From Streptomyces sp. cf386 (GTDB taxonomy: Bacteria; Actinomycetota; Actinomycetes; Streptomycetales; Streptomycetaceae), in contig NZ_FNHV01000023.1 of NCBI RefSeq assembly GCF_900103585.1, positions 89,831 through 153,830 on the forward strand: a stretch of DNA of 64,000 bases, given 5' to 3'. The notes beneath the pieces were generated by a model that was not told where the DNA came from, searched no databases, and saw nothing but the letters and a program-made list of their open reading frames with translations. The position numbers were made by a program, and so were the translations under genes. Positions 1 through 8,536 of the stretch are shown in pieces (the first letter of the stretch is position 1; each line of letters starts with the position of its first letter).

Positions 1-1
1 C

Positions 2-1351
2 AGGGGAGGCCGCTGGATCGACCACTGGGACCCCGAGAACGAGGCCTTCTGGAACGAGACCGGTGAGAAGGTTGCCCGCCGGAACCTCTTCTTCTCGGTG
101 CTCTCCGAGCACATCGGGTTCTCGATCTGGACCCTGTGGTCCGTGATGGTGCTGTTCATGGGGCCGGAGTACGGGCTCACCCCCGCCGACAAGTTCTTCA
201 TCGTGTCGATGGCCACACTGGTCGGCGCCATCGTCCGCGTGCCCTACACCTTCGCCGTCGCCGTCTTCGGTGGCCGGATGTGGACGGTCATCTCGGCGAG
301 TCTGCTGCTGGTGCCGACGGTCGCCGCGTTCGCCGTGATGGAGCCGGGAACGTCGTTCACCACCTTCCTGCTGTGCGCGATGCTGGCCGGCATCGGCGGC
401 GGCAACTTCGCCTCCAGCATGACCAACATCAACGCCTTCTTCCCCCTCCGCAAGAAGGGCTGGGCGCTCGGCCTGAACGCCGGCGGCGGCAACATCGGCG
501 TGCCCGTGGTGCAGCTCATCGGTCTCGCGGTGATCGGCGCCAGCGGGGGCCCGCGGGTGCTGCTCGGGATCTACATCCCGTTCATCGTGATCGCGGCCGT
601 CCTCGCGTGGCTGAAGATGGACAGCATCTCGTCCGTCAAGAACGACACCGGCGCCGCCAAGGACGCCGTCAAGGACGCCCACACGTGGATCATGTCCTTC
701 CTCTACATCGGCACCTTCGGTTCGTTCATCGGCTACAGCTTCGCCTTCGGCCTCGTCCTGCAGACCCAGTTCGGCCGTACGCCGCTCCAGGCCGCCTACG
801 TCACCTTCATCGGCCCGCTGCTCGGCTCCCTGATCCGCCCGCTGGGCGGCGCGCTCGCCGACCGGTTCGGCGGCGCGAAGATCACGCTGTGGAACTACGT
901 CGGCATGGCCGCCGCGACCTCGGTCATCATCGTGGCCTCGATGCAGAAGTCGCTGCCGCTGTTCACCACCGCGTTCATCACCCTGTTCGTGCTGACCGGC
1001 CTCGGCAACGGTTCGACGTACAAGATGATCCCCGGCATCTTCCAGGCGAAGGCTGCCGCCAAGGGGCTCACCGGTGAGGAGGCCGCCTCCTACGGCCGCC
1101 GCCTGTCCGGTGCCTCCATGGGTCTCATCGGCGCGGTGGGCGCGCTCGGCGGACTCGGCATCAACCTCGCCTTCCGCCAGTCCTTCCTCACCGTGGGCTC
1201 CGGCACCGGCGCCTTCGTCGCCTTCCTCGCCTTCTACGGCGTCTGTTTCGCGGTCACCTGGGCCGTATACCTTCGCCGCCCGGCCGCCTCCGAGACCCAC
1301 GCCACATCGGCGACAGAGGCAAAGCCGCAGCTCAGCTACGCCGAGGTGTGA
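2..1351 (+). CDS. narK: Nitrate/nitrite transporter, NarK family MFS (5' end cut by window)
   Basis: Inner-membrane major facilitator transporter that probably exchanges nitrate and nitrite. The frame is open from base 2, and the residues before the first internal ATG at 98 (ending in RWIDHWDPENEAFWNETG) are typical NarK N-terminal sequence, so the gene begins outside the window and the ATG at 98 is not the start. About eleven hydrophobic segments are visible, with the glycine-rich nitrate-signature stretches GIGGGNFASSMTNINAFFP and GLGNGSTYKMIP. The next gene downstream encodes an NnaR-type regulator of nitrate assimilation, the same pairing as narK3 with Rv0260c in Mycobacterium tuberculosis. 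The family call is firm; the direction of transport is not visible in the sequence. Confidence 0.9.
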   Translation, partial: RGGRWIDHWDPENEAFWNETGEKVARRNLFFSVLSEHIGFSIWTLWSVMVLFMGPEYGLTPADKFFIVSMATLVGAIVRVPYTFAVAVFGGRMWTVISASLLLVPTVAAFAVMEPGTSFTTFLLCAMLAGIGGGNFASSMTNINAFFPLRKKGWALGLNAGGGNIGVPVVQLIGLAVIGASGGPRVLLGIYIPFIVIAAVLAWLKMDSISSVKNDTGAAKDAVKDAHTWIMSFLYIGTFGSFIGYSFAFGLVLQTQFGRTPLQAAYVTFIGPLLGSLIRPLGGALADRFGGAKITLWNYVGMAAATSVIIVASMQKSLPLFTTAFITLFVLTGLGNGSTYKMIPGIFQAKAAAKGLTGEEAASYGRRLSGASMGLIGAVGALGGLGINLAFRQSFLTVGSGTGAFVAFLAFYGVCFAVTWAVYLRRPAASETHATSATEAKPQLSYAEV

Positions 1352-1503
1352 CGTAACACTGCCGACATGAAGCCGAACCGAGCCTGTCACGCACCGTTGA
1401 CAGGCTCGATCGGCATGCAGGTGTGAACACCCTGGGTGAAGTCAGGAACTCCCACGGTGCGACCGCCTGGCGCACGCACCACATCTCGAGCGGGACGAGA
1501 GCT

Positions 1504-2655
1504 ATGTACGACGAACAGCAGCAATCGGAACACGGGCCGCTGGCGGGATTCACCGTGGGCGTGACCGCCGCGCGCCGGGCCGACGAACTCGGGGCCCTGC
1601 TCCAGCGGCGCGGCGCGGCCGTCCTGCACGCCCCTGCCCTGCGCATCGTGCCGCTCGCCGACGACAGCGAGCTGCTCGCAGCCACGAAGGAGATCATCCA
1701 GCGGACGCCGGACATCGTGGTCGCCACGACCGCGATCGGCTTCCGGGGCTGGATCGAGGCCGCCGACGGGTGGGGACTGGGCGAGGACCTGCTGGAACGG
1801 CTGCGCGGCGTCGAGCTGCTCGCCCGCGGCCCCAAGGTCAAGGGCTCGGTCCGGGCCGCCGGGCTGACCGAGGAGTGGTCGCCGTCCAGCGAGTCCATGG
1901 CCGAGGTGCTGGACCGGCTGCTGGAGGAGGGCGTCGACGGGCGCCGTATCGCCATCCAGCTGCACGGTGAGCCGCTGCCCGGATTCGTGGAGGCGCTCAG
2001 GGCCGCGGGAGCGGAGGTGCTCGGGGTGCCGGTCTACCGGTGGCTGCCGCCGGAGGACATCGGCCCGGTCGACCGCCTGCTGGACGCCACGGTCTCCCGC
2101 GGCCTGGACGCCCTGACCTTCACCAGCGCACCCGCCGCCGCGTCCCTGCTGTCCCGTGCCGAGGAACGCGGGCTGCTTCCGGAGCTGCTCGCCGCCCTCC
2201 ACCACGACGTCGTTCCGGCCTGCGTCGGCCCCGTCACCGCGCTGCCACTGCAGGCCCACGGAGTCGACACGGTCCAGCCCGAACGCTTCCGGCTCGGTCC
2301 GCTGGTCCAGCTGCTGTGCCAGGAGCTGCCCGGCCGGGCCCGGTCGCTGCCGATCGCCGGGCACCAGGTGGAGATCCGCGGCCATGCGGTCCTGGTCGAC
2401 GGGGCGCTACGTCCCGTGCCGCCCGCGGGCATGTCCCTGCTGCGGGCCCTGTCCCGACGGCCGGGGTGGGTGGTGGCCCGGGCGGATCTGCTGCGTGCGC
2501 TGCCGGGCGCCGGCCGCGATGAGCACGCGGTGGAGACGGCGATGGCTCGGCTGCGGACGGCTCTGGGGGCGCCGAAGTTGATCCAGACGGTGGTGAAGCG
2601 GGGGTATCGGCTGGCGCTGGATCCGGCGGCGGACGCGAAGTACGCGGACGTGTGA
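1504..2655 (+). CDS. nnaR: NnaR-type nitrate regulator: HemD-like domain fused to OmpR-type winged helix
   Basis: A 383-residue fusion. The N-terminal ~260 residues look like uroporphyrinogen-III synthase (HemD), starting LAGFTVGVTAARRADELGAL. The C-terminal ~100 residues form a trans_reg_C winged helix ending in IQTVVKRGYRLAL, the typical wing of OmpR-family DNA-binding domains. This architecture is that of NnaR, which acts with GlnR on nitrate/nitrite genes in S. coelicolor, and the neighbour is narK. ATG 1504 is chosen because a purine-rich GGGACGAGAG lies just upstream; an in-frame GTG at 1423 would add 27 residues. Whether the HemD part is still enzymatic is unknown; it more likely senses or binds a partner. 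Confidence 0.8.
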   Translation: MYDEQQQSEHGPLAGFTVGVTAARRADELGALLQRRGAAVLHAPALRIVPLADDSELLAATKEIIQRTPDIVVATTAIGFRGWIEAADGWGLGEDLLERLRGVELLARGPKVKGSVRAAGLTEEWSPSSESMAEVLDRLLEEGVDGRRIAIQLHGEPLPGFVEALRAAGAEVLGVPVYRWLPPEDIGPVDRLLDATVSRGLDALTFTSAPAAASLLSRAEERGLLPELLAALHHDVVPACVGPVTALPLQAHGVDTVQPERFRLGPLVQLLCQELPGRARSLPIAGHQVEIRGHAVLVDGALRPVPPAGMSLLRALSRRPGWVVARADLLRALPGAGRDEHAVETAMARLRTALGAPKLIQTVVKRGYRLALDPAADAKYADV

Positions 2656-2685
2656 GGAGGCACCCGGCGTTGGTGTCGCCCTCGC

Positions 2686-2704
2686 TGGGGGCTCGCAGCC
2701 CCCA
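2686..2704. terminator. Short GC hairpin after nnaR
   Basis: A perfect 8-bp stem (TGGGGGCT/AGCCCCCA) with a 3-nt loop lies 31 bases after the nnaR stop, between convergent genes. It has no U-tract, as is usual in Streptomyces. The adjoining 2730-2760 resembles the CGCCGGACGGGCTGG repeat common between Streptomyces genes and runs into the end of the DUF1772 gene. Confidence 0.5.
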
Positions 2705-2740
2705 GGCGCCCCCGCTTTCGGCCCCGAATGGGCCTCGTCC

Positions 2741-3253
2741 TCAAGCGCCGGACGGGCTGGAATGCGCTGACGGGCGCCGAGAGCGGCCGTAATCCACCAG
2801 CGCCCGCGCCAAGCACCCCACCGCCACCGTCGCCAGCACCGCCCGCAGTGCATTCCAGGCCAGCCACGGACCCTCGAACTCCTCCCGCAGGGCCGCCGGA
2901 TCACCGGTCCCCTTCAGGCCGTCGTTCAGCGGGATGTTGAAGGCGACGGTGACGAAGAAGGCGAGCGCGTACGCCGTCGCGGCCGCCCACACCCACCCCC
3001 GGTACGGCGCCTCGCGCACCTGCCAGGCCGACACCCCCGTCAGCGCCAGCGCCCCGATGAAGCTCAGGAAGAACACCGGGTTCTCGAACGCGTCGTTGAT
3101 GTCACGCATGACCTCGACGTACACCCGGTCATCGCTGCGCGCCAACCCCGGCATCACCCCGCAGGCGAAGATGTAGAAGGCCCCGGCGATCAGGCCCATG
3201 GCTACCGTGGCCGCGCCCAGTACGGTTCCCACAAGTGTGCTGTTCCGTGTCAT
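2741..3253 (-). CDS. DUF1772 (anthrone-oxygenase-like) membrane protein
   Basis: A 170-residue integral membrane protein with four hydrophobic segments (about residues 7-32, 60-78, 86-105 and 137-155) and the family-typical NIPLNDGL motif near residue 106. DUF1772 proteins are small four-helix membrane proteins, some of them annotated as anthrone or noranthrone oxygenases. No polyketide genes are nearby, so an enzymatic role is not supported here. The gene is convergent with nnaR and its last codons overlap a common intergenic repeat sequence, so the true C-terminus may have been eroded by it. Confidence 0.75.
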   Translation of the reverse strand: MTRNSTLVGTVLGAATVAMGLIAGAFYIFACGVMPGLARSDDRVYVEVMRDINDAFENPVFFLSFIGALALTGVSAWQVREAPYRGWVWAAATAYALAFFVTVAFNIPLNDGLKGTGDPAALREEFEGPWLAWNALRAVLATVAVGCLARALVDYGRSRRPSAHSSPSGA

Positions 3254-3459
3254 GTCCTCCAGTCAACGGACCCTCACCGCGTCCGAACATGGCCGTCACG
3301 CGCAGCCCCATACGCGGTCGTCCAGCGCCAACCCCGGTACGAGGGGTTCCGGCTCCGCGAGCGGGCAGGCACTGTTAGAGGGAACGGTTCCCCCAGCCCT
3401 CCTCACGGCACCTCACCGACCCCTGCTGACCGGGGTGACCCCTAGGCGGTGACAGGCAC

Positions 3460-4056
3460 ATGGCACTGGGTTTGGCCACGGACGCGTACGAGCTGCGGTT
3501 CGACGCCGGACGGATCTGTCTGGATCTCCTCGCGACCACGCACCCCGAGGAACGGTTCGACTCCGTCGAGGTGTTGTGCGCCTGGATCGCCCGGGCGGGG
3601 CTGGTCCCGCCGGACACGCCGCTCGCCCACGCCGACGCCTCCTGGCTGGTCACCTTCCGCGAACTGCGCGGACTTGTCGGGCATTTGGTGCGGGGCGGCC
3701 TCAATCCCGAGCCCTGGCCGTCGTACGACCTCGCGCTCGCCCGGGTCAACGACATCGCCCTTGCCGCGCCCCCGGCCCCCCGTGCCGTACGCGGTGAAGA
3801 CGGCACCCTGGTCCGGGAGTTGGATCATCCGCCCGAGGGCGCCGCCCTGCTCGGCGCCCTCGCGCGCGACGCCCTGGAGCTGCTCACCGATCCGGTCGCG
3901 CGGGCCGGGCTGAGGGAGTGCGAGGGGGACAACTGTCCGATCGTTTATCTCGATTCGTCCCGGGGGCGCAGGAGGCGCTGGTGTTCCAGTGAGGTCTGCG
4001 GGAACCGCGAAAGGGTCGCCCGGCACCGTCGTCGCGCGGCCCTCGCCCGCGCCTGA
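3460..4056 (+). CDS. CGNR zinc-finger (ABATE-domain) regulator
   Basis: A 198-residue protein of the ABATE plus CGNR zinc-finger family, probable cytoplasmic transcription regulators. The C-terminal finger is clear: ECEGDNCPIVYLDSS, then RRRRWCSSEVCGNRERVARH, with Cys pairs spaced to bind zinc and the CGNR signature itself. The N-terminal part (residues 1-125) contains the family-typical RICLDLLATTHPEERFDSV. It stands alone, followed by a 265-bp gap before the sigma factor gene. Targets are unknown. Confidence 0.85.
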   Translation: MALGLATDAYELRFDAGRICLDLLATTHPEERFDSVEVLCAWIARAGLVPPDTPLAHADASWLVTFRELRGLVGHLVRGGLNPEPWPSYDLALARVNDIALAAPPAPRAVRGEDGTLVRELDHPPEGAALLGALARDALELLTDPVARAGLRECEGDNCPIVYLDSSRGRRRRWCSSEVCGNRERVARHRRRAALARA

Positions 4057-4321
4057 TGGTCCGTTATGCGCCTTCTGTGAAACGGCAGTCGAAGTGATTT
4101 CGATTACATGCCGTTTACCTACGCACCCGTAGGGAAGGTCGGATTCGATCTTGCCGATGTGACGGAAATGTAAAGATCGCACGGTGGGAATGTGCTGCCA
4201 TGTCCCGCTCGTCACGTCACTCCGCAGAAAACTGTCGCCTCACTTTGAACGCTCAACGGGCCCCTTCCGTACGGGTAGTCGAGCGACCGACTGGGGGAAC
4301 CCCCGGACATCGGAGGTGGGC

Positions 4322-4897
4322 GTGCGCAAGGATTCCGTCGTGGCCAATGAACGTGGATCGAGGGCCCGACATCGCATGTCCCAGCCCTCGGAACCAGATG
4401 AGGAGCTGATGCGTGCGCTGTACAGAGAGCACGCCGGACCCCTCCTTGCGTATGTCCTTCGACTGGTCGCCGGTGATCGGCAACGAGCAGAGGACGTCGT
4501 GCAGGAGACGCTCATCCGTGCCTGGAAGAACGCCGGGCAGCTCAATCGAGCGACCGGATCGGTACGCCCCTGGCTGGTGACGGTCGCGAGGCGCATCGTC
4601 ATCGACGGCCACCGCAGCCGGCAGGCCCGGCCGCAGGAGGTCGATCCGTCGCCGCTGGAGGTCATCCCCGCGGAGGACGAGATCGACAAGGCGCTGTGGC
4701 TGATGACGCTGTCGGACGCACTCGACGACCTGACCCCCGCCCACCGGGAGGTGCTCGTCGAGACGTACTTCAAGGGGCGTACGGTCAATGAGGCGGCCGA
4801 GACGCTGGGCATACCCAGTGGCACCGTCCGCTCCAGGGTCTTCTATGCCCTGCGGTCGATGAAGCTGGCTCTGGAGGAGCGGGGGGTGACGGCGTGA
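4322..4897 (+). CDS. sigU: ECF sigma factor, probable SigU
   Basis: RNA polymerase ECF sigma factor of 191 residues. Region 2 is visible at LMRALYREHAGPLLAYVL and RAEDVVQETLIRAW; region 4 at LTPAHREVLVETYFKG followed by the helix-turn-helix AAETLGIPSGTVRSRVFYAL. GTG 4322 is chosen because GGAGG sits five bases upstream (4312-4316); GTG 4340 is an alternative, and the open frame extends further back. The stop overlaps the start of a zinc-finger anti-sigma gene, the standard ECF arrangement. Gene order (helicase, malic enzyme, hupA, murA downstream) matches sigU-rsuA of S. coelicolor from memory. The 4057-4321 gap is the likely promoter region; no clear sigma box was identified. Confidence 0.8.
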   Translation: MRKDSVVANERGSRARHRMSQPSEPDEELMRALYREHAGPLLAYVLRLVAGDRQRAEDVVQETLIRAWKNAGQLNRATGSVRPWLVTVARRIVIDGHRSRQARPQEVDPSPLEVIPAEDEIDKALWLMTLSDALDDLTPAHREVLVETYFKGRTVNEAAETLGIPSGTVRSRVFYALRSMKLALEERGVTA

Positions 4898-5721
4898 TGA
4901 GTGTTTACGGGGGAAACCAGGGATTCGGGATGGGCGGTTCGGGTATGTCTGGCCCCATGCAGGGACATCCGGTTCCGAGCGAGCACGAGACCGTCGGCGC
5001 CTACGCCCTCGGGATTCTCGACGACGCCGAGGCAACCGCTTTCGAAGCGCATCTCGCGACCTGCGAATGGTGCGCCCAGCAGCTGGACGAGCTCGCCGGA
5101 ATGGAGCCGATGCTGGCCGCGCTCGCGGACCTGCCCGGATCCGGTTCGCCCGCCATCGGCGAGTCCCTGTCGGCGAAGCCCAGCCCACGGCTGGTCAACA
5201 AGCTCGTCGACGAGGTCGCCGAGCGCCGCGCCCAGAAGCGCCGGCGCAGCTTCTACATGGTCGCCGCGTCGGCCGCGCTGATCGTCGGCGGACCGTTCGC
5301 CGCGATGGCCGCCGGCGGTGGTGACTCCGGAGGCAGCGACCAGCCGCGTGTCCTGTCGAGCTCCGCCAAGGAGATCTTCGACTCCATGGAGACCAAGGTG
5401 TCGGGCAAGGACGCCACGACCGGCGTCAGCGCGACCGTCGCCATGGCGGAGAAGGACTGGGGCACCTCGGCCTTCCTCGAACTCAAGGGCGTCAAGGGCC
5501 CGCTCAAGTGCTCCCTGATCGCCATCGGCGACAACGGCGAGCGCTGGACCGTCGCCTCCTGGACCGTCGGCAAGTGGGGCTACGGCCTCCCGGACGGCAA
5601 GACCGAGCAGTCCAAGCAGCCGCTCTACATCGGCGGCGGCGCCGCGCCGAGCGTCAATGACATCGACAAGTTCGAGGTCGTGACGCAGGACGGCGAGAAG
5701 CTCGTCGAGGTCGACGCGTAG
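4897..5721 (+). CDS. rsuA: Membrane anti-sigma factor (zf-HC2), probable RsuA
   Basis: A 274-residue single-pass anti-sigma factor paired with the upstream ECF sigma. The cytoplasmic N-terminus carries the zinc-binding anti-sigma motif HLATCEWCAQQL (HxxxCxxC) at about residues 52-63. A membrane helix follows at about 126-146 (FYMVAASAALIVGGPFAAMAA) and then an extracytoplasmic C-terminal domain of ~125 residues. ATG 4897 shares its A with the sigma stop (TGATG), giving translational coupling; GTG 4894 is also possible. Release of the sigma factor is probably triggered by an extracytoplasmic signal or proteolysis; the signal cannot be read here. Confidence 0.82.
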   Translation: MSVYGGNQGFGMGGSGMSGPMQGHPVPSEHETVGAYALGILDDAEATAFEAHLATCEWCAQQLDELAGMEPMLAALADLPGSGSPAIGESLSAKPSPRLVNKLVDEVAERRAQKRRRSFYMVAASAALIVGGPFAAMAAGGGDSGGSDQPRVLSSSAKEIFDSMETKVSGKDATTGVSATVAMAEKDWGTSAFLELKGVKGPLKCSLIAIGDNGERWTVASWTVGKWGYGLPDGKTEQSKQPLYIGGGAAPSVNDIDKFEVVTQDGEKLVEVDA

Positions 5722-5790
5722 TCGCCGTAGCTTTTCCGGGTCCCCTTCGCGTACGGTTGACGGCTGCCCAGCACGTCAGAAGGGGGCCCG

Positions 5791-8223
5791 GTGGCCGCTC
5801 AGGCTCAACAGGAAACCGCGCTCGAAGACTCCCTGCGAGACCGAGAGATCAGCGTCGAACAGGAACACCTGGATCGCGTGTACCAGCGCCTCGAGGAGAA
5901 GATCCACGAGGCGGAGTTCCTGATGAACGACGCGGCCAAGCGCGGCCAGGTCGGCACACCCGGCGCGCTCGCCGAGCGGGACGCGCAGGTCTTCCGGGCG
6001 GGTGTCCACCTCAACCGGCTCAACAACGAGTTCGAGGACTTCCTCTTCGGCCGTATCGACCTGCTGCTCGGCAGGGACGGCAAGAAGGGGCCGGACGGTG
6101 CCTACACCGCGGTCGAACCCGCCGAGGGCGCGGTCCGCGAGGACAACACCGCCGACATCGCCGAGACCCTGCACATCGGCCGGATCGGTGTGCTCGACCA
6201 GGACTACGCCCCGCTGGTCATCGACTGGCGGGCCCCGGCCGCGGCGCCCTTCTACCGCTCCACCCCGGTCGATCCGGGGCGGGTCGTACGGCGCCGGGTC
6301 ATCCGCTCCAAGGGGCGCCGCGTACTCGGCGTCGAGGACGACCTCATGCGCCCCGAGCTCAAGGCGTCCCTCGGCGGGCACGAGCTGCCCGTCATCGGCG
6401 ACGGCGCCCTCATGGCCGCCCTCGGCCAGGCCCGCAGCCACACCATGCGGGACATCGTGGCGTCCATCCAGGCCGAGCAGGACCTGGTCATCCGCGCCCC
6501 CGCCGCCTCCGTGACGTACGTGGAGGGCGGCCCCGGCACCGGCAAGACCGCCGTCGCCCTGCACCGCGCCGCCTACCTGCTCTACCAGGACCGGCGCCGG
6601 TACTCCGGCGGCATCCTGATCGTCTCGCCGACCCCGCTGCTGGTGGCGTACACCGAAGGCGTGCTCCCGTCCCTCGGCGAGGAGGGCCAGGTCGCCATCC
6701 GCGCGATCGGCTCCCTCGTCGACGGCGCCGAGGCCACGCTGTACGACTCCCCGGCCGTGGCCCGCGCCAAGGGCTCGTACCGCATGCTCAAGGTGCTGCG
6801 GAAGGCGGCGCGGGGCGCGCTGGAGGGGGGACCGGGAGGCGGGACCGCTCCCGGCCGGCCCCCCGCCGGTGACGCGGGGGCGAACCGCACCGGGCAGCTC
6901 GCCTTCGGCGACGACGACACCGACGCCGACGCACCCGCGCGGACCCCCGCCGGACCGCCCACGCGGCTGCGCGTGGTCGCCTTCGGGCGCCGCCTGGAGC
7001 TGGAGGCCGACGCGCTGGAACGTATCCGCCGGACCGCCCTCGGCGGCACGGCCCCCGTGAACCTGCTGCGCCCGCGCGCCCGCAAGCTGCTGCTCGACGC
7101 CCTGTGGGCGCAGTCCGGCGGCGCCTCCCGCCACACCGACCCGGAACTGGCCGCCGAGCTGCGCTCCTCCTTCGACGAGGACGTGACCTCGGAGGACAGC
7201 TTCCTCGCCTTCCTCGACGCCTGGTGGCCCGAGCTCACCCCGAAGGCCGTCCTGGACGCGATGGCCGACGAGCGCCGCCTCGGCCGCTGGGCCCGCCGGA
7301 TCCTCAACCCCGGCGAGATCCGCAAGGTGGCCCGCTCGCTCAAGCGGGACGGCCTCTCCGTGCACGACATCGCCATGCTCGACGAGCTCCAGGCGATCCT
7401 CGGCACCCCGGCCCGCCCCCGGAAGAAGCGCGAACTGGACCCGCTCGACCAGCTCACCGGCCTTGAGGAGCTGATGCCGGTCCGCGAGGAGTCGCAGCGC
7501 GAGCGCGCCGAGCGGCTGGCGGCCGAGCGTGTCGAGTACGCCCATGTCATCGTCGACGAGGCCCAGGACCTCACGCCGATGCAGTGGCGGATGGTGGGGC
7601 GCCGGGGCCGGCACGCGACGTGGACGGTCGTCGGCGACCCGGCCCAGTCGTCCTGGTCCGACGTGGACGAGGCGGCCGAGGCCCGCGACGAGGCCCTCGG
7701 CAGCCGCCCGCGCCGCCGCTTCCAGCTCACCGTGAACTACCGCAACCCGGCCGAGATCGCCGAGCTCGCGGCGAAGGTACTGGCCCTCGCCATGCCGGGC
7801 TCCACGTCACCGTCGGCGGTCCGCTCCACCGGCGTACAGCCCCGTTTCGTGGCAACGAACAATGCACGCAGCACCGTCGCACGAGACTCCCTCGCGCAGA
7901 CCGTCCGCGAGGAAGCCGCCCGGCTGCTCGACCAGGTCGACGGCACGGTCGGAGTGGTCGTCGCCATGCAGCGGCGCGAGGAGGCGGCCAAATGGCTGGC
8001 CGGGCTGGGCGACCGGGTCGTGGCGCTCGGCAGCCTGGAGGCGAAGGGCCTGGAGTACGACGCGACGGTCGTCGTCTCCCCGGCCGAGATCGCGGACGAG
8101 TCACCGGCCGGACTGCGCGTGCTGTACGTCGCGCTCACCCGGGCCACCCAGCAGCTCACGGTGGTGTCGGCGGAGCGGGACGAGCCGGACGCGACCGGGG
8201 TGCCCGACCTCCTGCGAGATTGA
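5791..8223 (+). CDS. HelD-like superfamily 1 helicase / RNA polymerase recycling ATPase
   Basis: An 810-residue UvrD/HelD-type ATPase. A long coiled-coil N-terminal arm (residues ~1-90, rich in Glu/Arg) precedes the split helicase core: Walker A GGPGTGKTAV near residue 247, Walker B VIVDEAQDLTP near 587, and the late SF1 motif LRVLYVALTRATQQL near the C-terminus. An Ala/Gly/Pro-rich insert (about 345-390) probably loops out. In actinobacteria such proteins dissociate stalled or drug-bound RNA polymerase (HelD, HelR). The start GTG 5791 sits after an AGAAGGGGG ribosome binding site. It directly follows the sigma/anti-sigma pair in the same direction. Whether this paralogue acts on polymerase or DNA cannot be told from sequence alone. 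Confidence 0.8.
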   Translation: MAAQAQQETALEDSLRDREISVEQEHLDRVYQRLEEKIHEAEFLMNDAAKRGQVGTPGALAERDAQVFRAGVHLNRLNNEFEDFLFGRIDLLLGRDGKKGPDGAYTAVEPAEGAVREDNTADIAETLHIGRIGVLDQDYAPLVIDWRAPAAAPFYRSTPVDPGRVVRRRVIRSKGRRVLGVEDDLMRPELKASLGGHELPVIGDGALMAALGQARSHTMRDIVASIQAEQDLVIRAPAASVTYVEGGPGTGKTAVALHRAAYLLYQDRRRYSGGILIVSPTPLLVAYTEGVLPSLGEEGQVAIRAIGSLVDGAEATLYDSPAVARAKGSYRMLKVLRKAARGALEGGPGGGTAPGRPPAGDAGANRTGQLAFGDDDTDADAPARTPAGPPTRLRVVAFGRRLELEADALERIRRTALGGTAPVNLLRPRARKLLLDALWAQSGGASRHTDPELAAELRSSFDEDVTSEDSFLAFLDAWWPELTPKAVLDAMADERRLGRWARRILNPGEIRKVARSLKRDGLSVHDIAMLDELQAILGTPARPRKKRELDPLDQLTGLEELMPVREESQRERAERLAAERVEYAHVIVDEAQDLTPMQWRMVGRRGRHATWTVVGDPAQSSWSDVDEAAEARDEALGSRPRRRFQLTVNYRNPAEIAELAAKVLALAMPGSTSPSAVRSTGVQPRFVATNNARSTVARDSLAQTVREEAARLLDQVDGTVGVVVAMQRREEAAKWLAGLGDRVVALGSLEAKGLEYDATVVVSPAEIADESPAGLRVLYVALTRATQQLTVVSAERDEPDATGVPDLLRD

Positions 8224-8270
8224 TCCGGATGAACTACCGGTACGGGAATGGCCTTACGGGATCGGTTTGT

Positions 8271-8276
8271 TAGCCT
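8271..8276 (+). promoter_or_regulatory. Candidate -10 box of a leaderless transcript
   Basis: TAGCCT fits the Streptomyces housekeeping -10 pattern TAGNNT and lies four bases before the GTG at 8281, so transcription would begin at or very near the start codon. No convincing -35 box was found at 17-18 bp spacing. Confidence 0.4.
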
Positions 8277-8280
8277 GGGT

Positions 8281-8373
8281 GTGGCACCGGCTCGATCCAA
8301 GCCCCCGGGCCCAACCTTCGTCGCTACGAGCGACCACTTGCCGCGAGGCGAGCATGGCGGGTCGGTGTCATGA
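8281..8373 (+). CDS. Candidate leaderless 30-residue small protein
   Basis: Reading from GTG 8281 gives 30 codons, MAPARSKPPGPTFVATSDHL then PRGEHGGSVS, and a TGA. It has no ribosome binding site, but a -10-like TAGCCT ends four bases upstream and a very strong terminator begins six bases downstream, so the short frame fills a complete transcription unit in the 313-bp gap before the malic enzyme gene. No domain is recognisable, and the Pro/Gly/Ser-rich composition suggests a disordered peptide. It could instead be an untranslated small RNA or a regulatory leader of the malic enzyme gene. Confidence 0.45.
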   Translation: MAPARSKPPGPTFVATSDHLPRGEHGGSVS

Positions 8374-8379
8374 ACGTTG

Positions 8380-8414
8380 AAGAGGCCCACGTCACGATGT
8401 GACGTGGGCCTCTT
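8380..8414 (+). terminator. Strong intrinsic terminator
   Basis: A perfect 16-bp stem (AAGAGGCCCACGTCAC with its complement) closes a 3-nt loop and runs into TTTT. It ends the small transcription unit upstream and insulates the malic enzyme promoter. Confidence 0.85.
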
Positions 8415-8430
8415 TTCATGCGAAGACGTG

Positions 8431-8447
8431 GCGAACAATACGTTCGC
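8431..8447. promoter_or_regulatory. Inverted repeat upstream of malic enzyme
   Basis: GCGAAC and GTTCGC separated by five bases, about 90 bp before the malic enzyme start and just past the terminator. It is a possible operator; no matching regulator is evident in the window. Confidence 0.3.
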
Positions 8448-8536
8448 AATCCACGCCCGGCTAACTCCTACTCAGCGGTAGGTGCGACGATCGGACGGCG
8501 AACAGCGACACACGGTGAAAGCAGAGGAAGTCGGCC

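Noticed and set aside
1352..1420. GlnR box before nnaR (GTAAC-N6-GACAT)
   Set aside because: Only one half fits the GlnR consensus as remembered; too weak to call by eye.
2728..2765. Repeat resembling a mobile-element end
   Set aside because: It matches the short CGCCGGACGGGCTGG-type sequence scattered between Streptomyces genes; no transposase or target duplication.
5776..7614. 612-codon minus-strand frame opposite the HelD gene
   Set aside because: Antisense to a clearly conserved helicase and without ribosome binding site or recognisable motifs.
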